This document shows, in pieces, positions 19,574 to 28,664 of a stretch of DNA of 64,000 nt. The notes below the pieces were generated by a model. It saw only the letters and a program-made list of their open reading frames with translations. It made no database searches and had not been told where the DNA came from. Numbering within the stretch: position 1 is the first letter of the stretch; every line of letters starts with the position of its first letter. Position numbers and translations under genes: made by a program. The DNA is from Lachnospiraceae bacterium (GTDB lineage: Bacteria > Bacillota > Clostridia > Lachnospirales > Lachnospiraceae): positions 350,001 to 414,000 of the forward strand of contig JAKVNF010000003.1 in NCBI GenBank assembly GCA_022483465.1, given 5' to 3'.

Positions 19574-21760
19574 ATGATTGCGATTGACCGGGAACACCAG
19601 CTGATCCGCCTGGACACCCCGCACACCACCTACGTGCTGGGGCTCTTGGACGGGAAGTACCTGACCCATCTCTACTACGGGGCGAAACTCGGGGCGGGGG
19701 ACCTGTCCGCCCTCTTCTTTGACCCGGACGCGGCGCCGGTCCCCAGTGCCTGCCCCAGGGAGAAGGCGGGATTTTTGGACGCCGCCCCCTTTGAGTACGG
19801 CACCTCGGGGATCGGCGACTTTCGGGAGCCGGCGCTTGTCGTCAGGAGCGCGGACGGACAGGAGGGGTGTGAGCTCTTCTATCAGTCCGCGCGGGTGATC
19901 CCGGGAAAGCCAAAGCTTGTGGGCCTCCCGGCAAGCTTTGGAGATCAAAGCGAAGTTTCCACCCTAGAGGTGGACCTTGTGGACCCGGTGCTGGACCTTG
20001 CGGTGACCCTGCAGTACAGCGTCTTTGACGACGTGGACGTCATCACAAGGAGCGCGCGCATCACCAATCAGGGGAAGGCCCCGGTGGAGCTTCTCCGGTG
20101 CCTTTCCTTCTCGCTGGACCTTCCCGCGGGGGACTATGACATGATCACCCTGCAGGGCGCCTGGGCAAGAGAGCACGAGATCGAGCGGCGGCCGGTGGGC
20201 TTTGGCGGCATGGAGGCAGGCTCCATCCGGGGCATCCCCGGGCACGACGCGAACCCGTTCTTCTTCCTTGCGGACCGCGGCACGAACGAGCGGCAGGGGA
20301 GCGTTTGCGGCTTTGTCCTTGTCTACTCCGGAAACTTCCTCGCGAAGGTCCAGAGGACCCAGTTCGGCAGCATCCGGGCGGTGCTCGGCATCCACCCGGC
20401 GCGTTTTACCTGGCACCTTGCCCCGGGGGAGACCTTCCAGGCGCCGGAGGCGCTTCTTTCCTGGTCCGGCACCGGGATCGGAACGCTCTCCCGGACCTAC
20501 CACGACCTGATCCGCCGGCACCTCATCCGCTCGAAGTACGTCTTTGAAAAGCGCCCGGTCCTTGTCAACAACTGGGAGGCGACCTACTTCGACTTTGACG
20601 AGGAAAAGCTCCTTGCCATTGCGGCCGCCGCGAAGAAGGCCGGCATCGAGATGCTGGTGACGGACGACGGCTGGTTTGGCACCCACAGGGACACGGACTC
20701 CGGGTGCCTCGGGGACTGGCTTGCAAACCAAAAGAAGTTTCCGGAGGGGTTCCCCGCCTTTGTGGAAAAACTCCACAAGATGGGCCTTCTTGCGGGACTC
20801 TGGTTTGAGCCGGAGAGCATCTCGAAGGCCTCGGAGCTCTATGAAAAGTACCCGGACTGGTGCCTGAAAATTTCCGGCAGAACCCCGACCCTCTGCCGGG
20901 ACCAGTGGATTGCGGACCTCTCGAATCCAGCCTGCGAGGCCTACCTGACGGGCGCCATCCTGGACCTTGTCCGAAGGTCCAAAATCGACTACATCAAGTG
21001 GGACATGAACCGGCCGCTTGCGGACCTTGGGAGCGCGGCTCTGCCCCCGGAGCGCCAGGGGGAGATCGCCCACCGACATGTCCTTGCGGTGTACCGGATG
21101 CAGGAAAGGCTCCTTGCGGAATTCCCGGACCTTCTCCTTGAAAACTGCGCAGGCGGCGGCTCCCGGTTTGACGCCGGCATGCTCTACTATAGCCCCCAGA
21201 TCTGGTGCTCCGACGACATGGACCCGGCGGAGCGCTTAAAGATCCAGGAGGGCACGGAGCTGGTGTACCCGGTCTCCACCATGGGCGCCCACGTGGGGGC
21301 ATCGCCCTATGGCATCACCTCCAGGGTCAGTGATTTCGACACCCGGGCAAAGTGCGCGATGATGGGGACCTTCGGCTACGAGCTCGACCTCACAAAGCTC
21401 TCCGAGGAGGACTTTTCGAAGATCCCGGCGCAGGTCGCAACGTACCGGAAGCTGCAAGAGCTGGAGGAGACCGGGGACTATTACCGCATCGCCTCCTATC
21501 GGGAGAACGGCTGGCTCGATGCGGTGGAGATCGCGGCCAAGGATGGGAAAGAGGCCTTTGTGCTTGCGGTGCAGGTCCTGACCCAGCCAAACGAGAAGTC
21601 GACAAGGCTCTATCTTCAGGGCCTTCGCCCGAACGCCCGCTACGAGGTGGAGGGGCGGATCTTCCCCGGTGACATCCTGATGCAGGCGGGGTATCCCCTG
21701 GCCCACAAGATCCACGACCTCGATGCCAGGATCATCCGGATCCGGGAGGTGGAAGCATGA
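19574..21760 (+). CDS. Alpha-galactosidase, GH36
   Basis: 728-aa cytoplasmic GH36 enzyme that removes alpha-1,6-linked galactose from raffinose-type sugars. The N-terminal beta-sandwich (residues 1-320) is followed by the TIM barrel. The nucleophile Asp is in IKWDMNR (about 478), the acid/base Asp in CSDDMDP (about 548), and WEATYFDF opens the barrel. The C-terminal beta domain is complete. The start codon touches the right end of the IscB element and has no ribosome binding site of its own; the matching agggagag lies on the other side of the element. So the protein is intact but its translation is probably crippled. It overlaps the next gene by 4 nt. Confidence 0.93.
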   Translation: MIAIDREHQLIRLDTPHTTYVLGLLDGKYLTHLYYGAKLGAGDLSALFFDPDAAPVPSACPREKAGFLDAAPFEYGTSGIGDFREPALVVRSADGQEGCELFYQSARVIPGKPKLVGLPASFGDQSEVSTLEVDLVDPVLDLAVTLQYSVFDDVDVITRSARITNQGKAPVELLRCLSFSLDLPAGDYDMITLQGAWAREHEIERRPVGFGGMEAGSIRGIPGHDANPFFFLADRGTNERQGSVCGFVLVYSGNFLAKVQRTQFGSIRAVLGIHPARFTWHLAPGETFQAPEALLSWSGTGIGTLSRTYHDLIRRHLIRSKYVFEKRPVLVNNWEATYFDFDEEKLLAIAAAAKKAGIEMLVTDDGWFGTHRDTDSGCLGDWLANQKKFPEGFPAFVEKLHKMGLLAGLWFEPESISKASELYEKYPDWCLKISGRTPTLCRDQWIADLSNPACEAYLTGAILDLVRRSKIDYIKWDMNRPLADLGSAALPPERQGEIAHRHVLAVYRMQERLLAEFPDLLLENCAGGGSRFDAGMLYYSPQIWCSDDMDPAERLKIQEGTELVYPVSTMGAHVGASPYGITSRVSDFDTRAKCAMMGTFGYELDLTKLSEEDFSKIPAQVATYRKLQELEETGDYYRIASYRENGWLDAVEIAAKDGKEAFVLAVQVLTQPNEKSTRLYLQGLRPNARYEVEGRIFPGDILMQAGYPLAHKIHDLDARIIRIREVEA

Positions 21761-22830
21761 GATATCAGGGCGAGGCACTCTCGAAATTGGTATCCTCCGG
21801 GGCGCTCCGGATTCTCGGGCGGACATCAAACTCCCACCCCTTCTCCTTTTTCTGGACGGCCTCCGGCATCGAGTTTGCCGCGGGGGCGGAGAAGGTGACC
21901 TGCGAGCTCACCTCCGCCTATGCGGACAACGAGATCTGGGTGGACGTCCTTGTCGACGGGGCAAGGACCCAGCGGGTGATGCTGCCAAAGGGGACCACGA
22001 CTCTGACCCTGGCAAGAAACCTGGATCCGTCTGTGATCAGGACATTTTCCCTTCGCCGGGACACCCAGGCGATGCCGGAGGAGGACCCCTCGATCCTGAC
22101 CCTGGAGAGCCTGACCGTAGACGGGAACTTTGCTCCGCTGCCCAAGCGCCGGTATCAACTCGAGTTCATCGGGGACTCCATCACCTCCGGGGAGGGCGGC
22201 TGCGGTGCCGTGACCGAGAACGAGTGGAAGTCCTTTGTCTTTGACAGCTATGAGAACTACGCGCGGCTGACGGCGGACCGCCTGCATGCAACCTACCAGG
22301 TCCTCTCCTCCAGCGGCTGGGGGGCCTTCTGCTCCTTTGACGGAAATAAAAGGCATGCGCTTCCCCTCTATTACGACGAGGTCTGCGGCCTCCTTGCGGG
22401 GCCGGCAAATGAGGCGGCGGGCACGAAGGAGCCCTGGGACTTTGCAAAGTTCCGGCCGGATGCCGTGGTGGTGAATCTTGGCTCCAATGACTGGAACGCC
22501 TGGCAGGGCGGGTTCCTCCCGGAGGCAGAGCTCCTTGCGAAATTCCGGGAGCGCGTCGTCTCCTTCTTAAAAGACATCCGAGCGCACAATGAACACGCCG
22601 AGATCGTCTGGGCCCTCGGCATGCTGGGCGAGGGGATGGGAGCGCCCGTGCGGGAGGCGATCGCCGCGTATCAAGAGGAAACTGGGGACAGCCATGTCAC
22701 CTATCTCTCCCTGCCCAATACCCTCGAGGGTGAGTACGGCGCAAGGCAGCATCCCGGCCGCCCCTCCCACGAAAAAGCGGCCTTGGTCCTTTCCAAAGCG
22801 CTGTACCAGATCCTGGCCGGGAGGTCGTAA
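21757..22830 (+). CDS. SGNH/GDSL esterase, CE2-like
   Basis: 357-aa two-domain esterase. Residues 1-120 form a jelly-roll-like N-terminal domain (FWTASGIEFAAGAEKVTCEL). Residues 135-357 form the SGNH hydrolase domain, with the Ser in IEF-type block FIGDSITSGEGG, the Gly/Asn in NLGSNDWNAW and the His in GRPSHEKAA. This layout matches carbohydrate esterase family 2, which removes acetyl groups from xylan or other glycans. No signal peptide is seen, so it probably acts on imported oligosaccharides. It is coupled to the alpha-galactosidase gene through an ATGA overlap. Confidence 0.85.
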   Translation: MRYQGEALSKLVSSGALRILGRTSNSHPFSFFWTASGIEFAAGAEKVTCELTSAYADNEIWVDVLVDGARTQRVMLPKGTTTLTLARNLDPSVIRTFSLRRDTQAMPEEDPSILTLESLTVDGNFAPLPKRRYQLEFIGDSITSGEGGCGAVTENEWKSFVFDSYENYARLTADRLHATYQVLSSSGWGAFCSFDGNKRHALPLYYDEVCGLLAGPANEAAGTKEPWDFAKFRPDAVVVNLGSNDWNAWQGGFLPEAELLAKFRERVVSFLKDIRAHNEHAEIVWALGMLGEGMGAPVREAIAAYQEETGDSHVTYLSLPNTLEGEYGARQHPGRPSHEKAALVLSKALYQILAGRS

Positions 22831-22936
22831 CCCTTGGAAACTTTGGGCAGAATTTGAAATCTGTTGCACGAGTCGGTGTTGCAATTTCATCCCGCAAAAC
22901 GTAAGCTGAAGGGAAGAAAATGTTTGAGGGGTATCG

Positions 22937-24211
22937 ATGAGCGCAGCAGAGAAACTGGGACAGATCGTGGAGAGCCGGCTTGCCGGGGATCCGAAAAAGG
23001 CGCGGGGGTGGCTCCGTGCGGGCTGGGAGGCGGAGAATGTCCTCTTCCATATCGCCCCGCACAAGGAGCTTGCGCCCGCCGACCGGTATCTGCAGCAGCT
23101 GATGATGGGGACCATGCTTGCGCCCCTCCGGCATCCGGAGGGGAGCGCCATGGTCTCCATTTTTGTTCCCTGTGAGATGATGCAGGAGGTGGAGCTGGTG
23201 CCCTACAGCGCCGAGGCTTTCTCCTGCTACCTCTCCGCCTCCTTCTGCGAGGGAGCCTGTCTCGAGCGGGCAGAAGAGGAGGGCATCTCCGACACTCTCT
23301 GCAGCTACCACCGGACTTTCCTCGGCGCAGCCGAGGCGGGGCTTCTTCGGGCGCCGAAGTGCATCGTCTACACCAACGTGACCTGTGACGCAAACCTTCT
23401 GACCTTTCGGAAGATGGCGGAATTCTATCAGGTTCCCGCCTTCTACCTGGAGGTCCCGATGGACGTCAGCGAGGCGTCTGTCACCTACGTGGAGCGGCAG
23501 ATGCGGGAGCTCAAGGCCTTCCTCGAGAAGACGACCGGAAAGACGATCTCCGAGTCCGCCCTCTGCGAGCGGGTGGCAAGATCGAAGACCTCTCTGGAGA
23601 CCTTCCGAAAGGTCCAGCAGACAAAGGCCGATCGGTACGTCCCCACGGACCTCGTGACCCCGTTCTACTCGGCCCTGACGGCAAATCTCCTCCTGGGGAC
23701 AGAGGAGGAGCAGCACTACGTGGAGATGGCCCTGCAGGATGCACAGAACGCACCGGCGAAGAGGGGAAAGCACATCTACTGGATGCACACGATCCCCTTC
23801 TACTCCCAGGCCGTGAAGGACCGGTTTCTGTTCACCGAGTCCGCCCAGATCGTGGGGGATGAGCTCTCCCAGGTCTGCTTTTCCGACTTTGACCCGTCCA
23901 ATCCCTACCGGGCGATGGCAAAGCGCCTTGTCACCAACGCGATGAACGGCCCCAGCAGGCGGCGGATCCAAAAGGGGATCGACAACGCCGCGGATGCGAA
24001 GGCGGACGGCGTCATCTGGTTCAACCACTGGGGTTGCAAGCACACCCTGGGCATCGCGGAGCTCGGGCGGCAGCAGTTTGAGGCGGCGGGCTTTCCGACG
24101 CTCGTCATCGACGGCGACGGGTGCGATAAGTCCAAGGAGGGAGAGGGCCAGATCGCAACGAGAATCGGCGCCTTTTTGGAGATGCTGGATCGGAAGGAGG
24201 CGACGGCATGA
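22937..24211 (+). CDS. 2-hydroxyacyl-CoA dehydratase family subunit
   Basis: 424-aa protein of the HgdB/FldB (HGD-D) family, whose members carry a [4Fe-4S] cluster and carry out radical dehydrations or reductions after an ATP-driven electron input. Family-like segments include FVPCEMMQEVELVPYSAEAF near the N-terminus, VYTNVTCDANLLTF in the middle and GVIWFNHWGCKHTLG near the C-terminus, each with a candidate cluster Cys. The substrate cannot be named. It overlaps the next gene by 4 nt; the two probably form the heteromeric enzyme. A 106-nt gap separates it from the esterase gene, so it may have its own promoter. Confidence 0.85.
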   Translation: MSAAEKLGQIVESRLAGDPKKARGWLRAGWEAENVLFHIAPHKELAPADRYLQQLMMGTMLAPLRHPEGSAMVSIFVPCEMMQEVELVPYSAEAFSCYLSASFCEGACLERAEEEGISDTLCSYHRTFLGAAEAGLLRAPKCIVYTNVTCDANLLTFRKMAEFYQVPAFYLEVPMDVSEASVTYVERQMRELKAFLEKTTGKTISESALCERVARSKTSLETFRKVQQTKADRYVPTDLVTPFYSALTANLLLGTEEEQHYVEMALQDAQNAPAKRGKHIYWMHTIPFYSQAVKDRFLFTESAQIVGDELSQVCFSDFDPSNPYRAMAKRLVTNAMNGPSRRRIQKGIDNAADAKADGVIWFNHWGCKHTLGIAELGRQQFEAAGFPTLVIDGDGCDKSKEGEGQIATRIGAFLEMLDRKEATA

Positions 24212-25953
24212 GCGAAACACCCCACTGCGTCCACTACATGTGCCGGTACGCACCGTTGGAGCTCCTCACCGCCATGGGGGCAGAGCCCTCCTACCTCTCC
24301 TCCATGCCCGAGTCCTTCGGGGACTCGGTGGCCCTTCTTGGCAGCAACATCTGCGGCTTTGGCAAGTCCCTTCTGGACCGGGTCCTTGCGGGCGAAGTGG
24401 AGGAGCTCGTCCTCACCAACTGCTGCGACACGATCCGGAGCGTCGCGGACGTCATCGAGGCAAAGAAGGAGGCGGGAGAGCTTCCAAAGCTCAAGTTCCT
24501 CTACTTCCTGGACCTGCCCCGGGACGACGGGGACTGCGCCGTGGACCTCTATGCCGGGCAGCTCCTTGCCCTGAAAGAGGCCTACGAGGCCTACAGCGGG
24601 AACCGGTTTGACGTGAAAAAGTTTGCGGCTGCCGTGCAGGTGAGCCACACGCAGCAGGTCAAACCCCAAAGACCCTATCTTACCCTCCTGGGCGGCAAGG
24701 CCGGGCGGGAGCTCCACATGCTGGCGGTGCGCTCGATGCCGCTGCCCGTGCAGAATGCGACCTGCGCCGCGGGGCGCACCTTCGGGGAGGCCCTCCCCGG
24801 GGAGGAGGTCCTTCAGGACGAGAAGGCCCTCTTTGCCTGGTACGCGGGAGAGCTCTTGCGGCAGATCCCCTGCATGCGGATGCAGGATGCCCAGGGACGG
24901 AAGCGCCTCTTTGCGGATCCCAACCTGAAGGGCATCCTCTACCACACGGTCCGCTTCTGCGACTTCTACAGCTTTGAGTACGCGGACGTGAAGGACCACG
25001 CGGCGGTCCCGATCCTGAAGTTCGAGACCGACTACACGATGAGCGCGAGCGGCCAGCTGGCCACCCGGTTCGATGCCTTTGCGGAGGAGATCCTGACAAG
25101 GTACCGGGACACCCCGGAGATCTTTGCGGACAGGTTTCGGAAACCGAAGGAGGAACAGCCGATGCAGGAACGTCCTGCGGGAAAGTACTATGCGGGGATC
25201 GATTCCGGATCTGCCTCCACGGATGTGGTGATCCTCGATGCCGATAAGAACATCGTGACCTATGTCATCCGGCCCACCGGGGCCGGGGCCGGCGGCAGCG
25301 CCGACAAGGCGCTGCAGGAGGCCCTCGAGAAGGCGGGCCTTACGAGGGAGGACCTTGCCGCCACCGTGGCGACCGGCTACGGCCGCGCCGCCATCGAGAC
25401 CGGGAGCCGCTCCATCACGGAGATCACCTGCCACGCCAAGGGAGCGAGGTTCCTGGACCCAACGGTGCGCTGTGTCATCGATATCGGCGGCCAGGACTCC
25501 AAGGTCATCGCCCTGGATGAGAAGGGAAACGTCGAGAACTTTGTCATGAACGACAAGTGCGCGGCGGGCACCGGGCGGTTCCTGGACATGATGGCAAGGA
25601 CCCTGGAGATGAACCTGGACGAGATGTCCGGCCGGGGCCTTACCTACGGAGAGGACATCACGATCTCCTCGACCTGCACGGTGTTTGCCGAGTCCGAGGT
25701 GGTCTCCCTGATCGCCCAGAACAAGAGCACCGACGACATCGTCCACGGCCTCGACAAGTCCGTCGCCTCCAAGACCGCGCTCCTTGCGGCCAGGGTCCAC
25801 GGCCGGGGCCCCTTCATGATGACCGGCGGCGTTGCCAAAAACGCCGGCGTCGTCAAGGCCCTGGGGGAGAAGCTCGGCGAGCCCCTGATTGTCAGCGACA
25901 AGGCACAGATCTGCGGCGCCCTCGGCGCCGCGCTCTATGCCATGGAAGCATAA
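24208..25953 (+). CDS. Fusion of 2-hydroxyacyl-CoA dehydratase-like subunit and ASKHA activase
   Basis: 581 aa with two functional parts. Residues 1-310 are a second HGD-D-type subunit (MCRYAPLELLTAMGAEP, TNCCDTIRSVADV, HTVRFCDFYSFEY, KFETDYTMSASGQLATR). Residues 325-581 are an HgdC/BcrA-type activator ATPase: GIDSGSASTDVVILD (phosphate 1), VIDIGGQDSKVI, the cluster Cys in NDKCAAGTGRF and STCTVFAESEVVS, and MTGGVAKNAGVV (adenosine). In characterised systems the activase is normally a separate homodimer, so having it on the same chain as a dehydratase subunit is unusual. The linker at 311-325 (PKEEQPMQERPAG) is short and hydrophilic. There is no frameshift evidence; the frame is continuous. 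Confidence 0.88.
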   Translation: MSETPHCVHYMCRYAPLELLTAMGAEPSYLSSMPESFGDSVALLGSNICGFGKSLLDRVLAGEVEELVLTNCCDTIRSVADVIEAKKEAGELPKLKFLYFLDLPRDDGDCAVDLYAGQLLALKEAYEAYSGNRFDVKKFAAAVQVSHTQQVKPQRPYLTLLGGKAGRELHMLAVRSMPLPVQNATCAAGRTFGEALPGEEVLQDEKALFAWYAGELLRQIPCMRMQDAQGRKRLFADPNLKGILYHTVRFCDFYSFEYADVKDHAAVPILKFETDYTMSASGQLATRFDAFAEEILTRYRDTPEIFADRFRKPKEEQPMQERPAGKYYAGIDSGSASTDVVILDADKNIVTYVIRPTGAGAGGSADKALQEALEKAGLTREDLAATVATGYGRAAIETGSRSITEITCHAKGARFLDPTVRCVIDIGGQDSKVIALDEKGNVENFVMNDKCAAGTGRFLDMMARTLEMNLDEMSGRGLTYGEDITISSTCTVFAESEVVSLIAQNKSTDDIVHGLDKSVASKTALLAARVHGRGPFMMTGGVAKNAGVVKALGEKLGEPLIVSDKAQICGALGAALYAMEA

Positions 25954-26011
25954 AGCAGCGTTTCGGTGCCTGACCGTTTCAGGCAGTCTCATTCCCAATG
26001 AGGAGGGGAAC

Positions 26012-27373
26012 ATGGAAAAATTGTTTAAGCTCAAGGAACACGGGACCACGGTCCGCACGGAGGTGATTGCGGGCCTGACGACGTTCATGACGATGGCGTA
26101 CATCCTCGCCCTGAACCCGTCCATCTTGTCGGCCTCCGGCATGGACCAGGGCGCCGTCTTCACGGCGACGGCCCTTGCCTCGGCAATCGCCTCCTTCTGT
26201 ATGGCGATGTTCGCCAACCTGCCCTTCGTGCTGTCGGCGGGCCTGGGCCTCAACGCCTACTTCGCCTACACGGTCTGCGGCACCATGGGCTACTCCTGGG
26301 AGCAGGCACTGACCGCCGTCTTCGTCGAGGGCGTGATCTTCATCGTCCTGTCCCTGACCAGTGTCCGTGAGGCGATCTTCAACGCGATTCCCGCGACCCT
26401 GAAGCTGGCCGTCTCCGTCGGTATCGGCCTGTTCATCTGCTTCATCGGTCTGCAGAACGCCCACATCGTGGTGGATGGCTCCACCCTGGTCACGCTCTAC
26501 TCCTTCCCGCAGAGCATTGCCAACGGCACCTTCCACTCTGAGGGCATCTGCGTGCTGCTGGCTGTCATCGGTATCATCCTGATGGCCTATCTGACCGTCC
26601 GCGGCACCAGAGGCGGCATCCTGATCGGCATGCTCATCATGTGGGTGGTCGGCATGATCCTGCAGGCGCTGGGCGTCTACATCCCGGATCCGGACAACGG
26701 CTTCTACAGCCTCTTCCCCTCGGGCATCTTCTCTGCCCCGGCCTCGGTGGCACCGACCGCACTCCACATCGACTTCTCGTTCCTTGGAAAGCCCGATTTC
26801 TTCGTGGTCATGTTTGCATTCCTGTTCGTCGATGTCTTTGATACCCTCGGAACCCTGACGGGCTGCGCCTCCAAGGCTGGCATGCTCGACAAGGACGGCA
26901 AGCTCCCGGGAATCAAGGGCGCACTCCTTGCGGACTCCGTCGGCACTGTCGTCGGCGCACTGTTCGGCACTTCCACCATCACGACCTTCGTTGAGTCCTC
27001 CTCCGGTATCGCAGAGGGCGGCCGCACGGGTCTCACCGCCATCGTCTCCGGACTGATGTTCCTGCTCTCCCTGTTCCTGTCCCCGATCTTCCTCGCCATC
27101 CCGTCCTATGCGACGGCACCGGCCCTGATCATCGTCGGCTTCCTGATGCTGCAGCAGGTCGGCAAGATCTCCTGGGAGGGTGATCCGCTGGAGACCATTC
27201 CCGCCTACATCTGCATCGCCACGATGCCCTTTGCCTACAGCATCAGCGACGGCATCTCCTTCGGCGTCCTCTCCTACGTGATCCTGCACCTTCTTGCCGG
27301 CAAGGCAAAGAAGATCACCCCGCTCATGTATGTGCTGGCTGTGCTGTTCCTGCTCAAGTACTTCCTGATCTAA
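26012..27373 (+). CDS. NCS2 family purine permease (AzgA/PbuG-type)
   Basis: 453-aa membrane transporter for adenine, guanine or hypoxanthine with proton symport. Family signatures: the N-terminal HGTTVRTEVIAGLTTFMTMAYI, GLGLNAYFAYTVC, and FVDVFDTLGTLTG, the last marking the substrate site in AzgA-type carriers. About 12-14 hydrophobic segments are visible. The ATG at 26012 follows gaggagggg, and an upstream in-frame ATG lacks this. I see no purine riboswitch in the short 58-bp upstream gap. Confidence 0.92.
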   Translation: MEKLFKLKEHGTTVRTEVIAGLTTFMTMAYILALNPSILSASGMDQGAVFTATALASAIASFCMAMFANLPFVLSAGLGLNAYFAYTVCGTMGYSWEQALTAVFVEGVIFIVLSLTSVREAIFNAIPATLKLAVSVGIGLFICFIGLQNAHIVVDGSTLVTLYSFPQSIANGTFHSEGICVLLAVIGIILMAYLTVRGTRGGILIGMLIMWVVGMILQALGVYIPDPDNGFYSLFPSGIFSAPASVAPTALHIDFSFLGKPDFFVVMFAFLFVDVFDTLGTLTGCASKAGMLDKDGKLPGIKGALLADSVGTVVGALFGTSTITTFVESSSGIAEGGRTGLTAIVSGLMFLLSLFLSPIFLAIPSYATAPALIIVGFLMLQQVGKISWEGDPLETIPAYICIATMPFAYSISDGISFGVLSYVILHLLAGKAKKITPLMYVLAVLFLLKYFLI

Positions 27374-27378
27374 AAAAA

Positions 27379-27441
27379 GCGCACGTTGTGCGCTTTGCAC
27401 CGCTCTTTCCCCCTGCGGGGGGAGAGAGTGGTGCCTTTTTT
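27379..27441 (+). terminator. Double terminator after the permease gene
   Basis: A first small hairpin gcgcacgttgtgcgc with ttt, then a long stem gcaccgctctttccccc / gggggagagagtggtgc followed by seven T residues. Confidence 0.88.
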
Positions 27442-27481
27442 GTTCTGCACGGAACGAAGAGAGAAAAGGCGAACGAAGCCG

Positions 27482-27520
27482 CAAACAAAGTGCCGTCCGG
27501 TCGGAAGACCGGGCGGCACT
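27482..27520 (-). terminator. Terminator of the GPH transporter remnant
   Basis: On the minus strand agtgccgcccggtc pairs with gaccggacggcact and is followed by ttgttt. It lies 20 nt after the original stop codon at 27541. Confidence 0.75.
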
Positions 27521-27540
27521 TGGCTGCAGAGTGGAACTCC

Positions 27541-28067
27541 TTATGCTTGGGAGGCAGCGGCGGCATGCCGCTCCCTGAGCTTGGCCCGGATGCCGGGGAG
27601 TTTTTCTCGAGGTCGTAGAAGTGGCAGCAGACAAGGAAGATCAGGTAGAAGATCGCGGGGATCCAGGTCGTGAAGGCAAGGATCGTGGAGAGGGCGGAAG
27701 ATGGCTGCGCGGCAAGCGTCCCGTCGTACCCTCTGGCTGCGAGGATCACGCCGGGGATTGCGGTGCCAAGGCCGTTCCCCACCTTGTTCATGACGCTCTG
27801 GAAGCTTCCCATCGCGCCCTCGACGCGCACGCCGGTCTTCCACTCGCCGTAGCCCATGCACTCGATGACCATGGCGCCGGCAAAGCCGTAGAAGGTGCAA
27901 AAGCCCGCCATGTTCATGCAGGCAGAGACGAGGCAGAGCCAGACGTTGGAGGGAATCAGAAGCCGCAGCAGGCTCCCCGCAAGGCCAAGGACCATCAGCA
28001 CCGTGATGCAGCGCTTTAACCCGTACTTCTTCGAGAGGCTGGGCACCAGGACCATGCACCTTGATAT
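27541..28067 (-). pseudogene. GPH-family sugar:cation symporter, C-terminal remnant with frameshift
   Basis: About 175 residues from the C-terminal half of a glycoside-pentoside-hexuronide transporter (MFS-like): PSLSKKYGLKRCITVLMVLGLAG, NMAGFCTFYGFAGAMVIECMGYGEWKTGVRVEGAMGSFQ and membrane spans up to FYLIFLVCCHFYDLEK. The N-terminal half is missing where the IS3 element begins. Near the end a run of five A residues (27601-27605 on the complement) breaks the frame; with six, the protein would end DLEKKLPGIRAKLRERH and stop at 27541, just before the terminator. So the gene is both truncated and frameshifted. Adjacent to an AraC regulator remnant on the other side of the IS3. Confidence 0.8.
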
Positions 28068-28312
28068 GATCCCCCTCTGTAGGACACTGAAATATAAGTG
28101 TCCTACGGAGGGGGACATTTCATGTCCAGAAAGGGAAAGATAGATCCGGTTATAAAGGTAAAAGCTGTAGAGGAGGTGATCTCAGGCAGGTCAAGCATAT
28201 CGGCAGAAGCCAAAAAGGTAGGAGTAGATGATAAATGAAACAGATCTTAATCCCCCAGCGGAGCTGGGGGAGTGACAGAAGCCCGTGGCGGCAAGCGGAG
28301 TAACAAAAAACA

Positions 28313-28366
28313 GCCTCCGCTGTACAATGAAGTAGGTCTAGCAAACCACTTCAAGACAGCGGAGGC
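28313..28366 (+). promoter_or_regulatory. IS200 5' stem-loop masking tnpA translation
   Basis: gcctccgctg (28313-28322) pairs with cagcggaggc (28357-28366), and the ggagg of the second arm is the ribosome binding site of the tnpA ATG at 28371. IS200 elements use such a structure to limit transposase synthesis. Confidence 0.75.
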
Positions 28367-28593
28367 GCCCATGGACGATTTGAGTTTAGCACACAGTCGA
28401 TATAACTGCACATATCATATAGTGTTCATTCCGAAGTATAGACACGATCAATCGCATATCTGTACATATGAGTTGAAAGATAAATCCAGGTTTTGTCTGT
28501 GAGATTATCCCAGAGAGGGTGGTCGCACATATGTGCAGAGGCTGAAGAGCGTGTTTTTATCGCGTTTTTCATCACTGTAACTAAAGAAAACTA

Positions 28594-28622
28594 TTGTAAA
28601 ATGCCCGACCCTCTACTATAAT
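28594..28622 (+). promoter_or_regulatory. Promoter of the IS1634-like transposase
   Basis: -35 TTGTAA (28594-28599), a 17-bp spacer and a perfect -10 TATAAT (28617-28622), about 40 bp before the start codon. Two copies of TGTACATATG (28622-28631, 28644-28653) lie between the -10 box and the start and could be operator sites. Confidence 0.75.
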
Positions 28623-28664
28623 GTACATATGTGTTTTAAATAATGTACATATGTGGAGACTCTG

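Noticed and set aside
25954-26011. Purine riboswitch ahead of the NCS2 permease
   Set aside because: The gap is only 58 bp and lacks the conserved junction and loop sequences.
23905-26253. A 782-codon minus-strand frame across the dehydratase genes
   Set aside because: High-GC shadow of two well-supported plus-strand genes; the translation is low-complexity and has no domain.
27354-27600. A C-terminal extension of the GPH transporter read through to 27354
   Set aside because: It runs through two terminators and becomes non-protein-like; a one-base loss at 27601-27605 explains it better.
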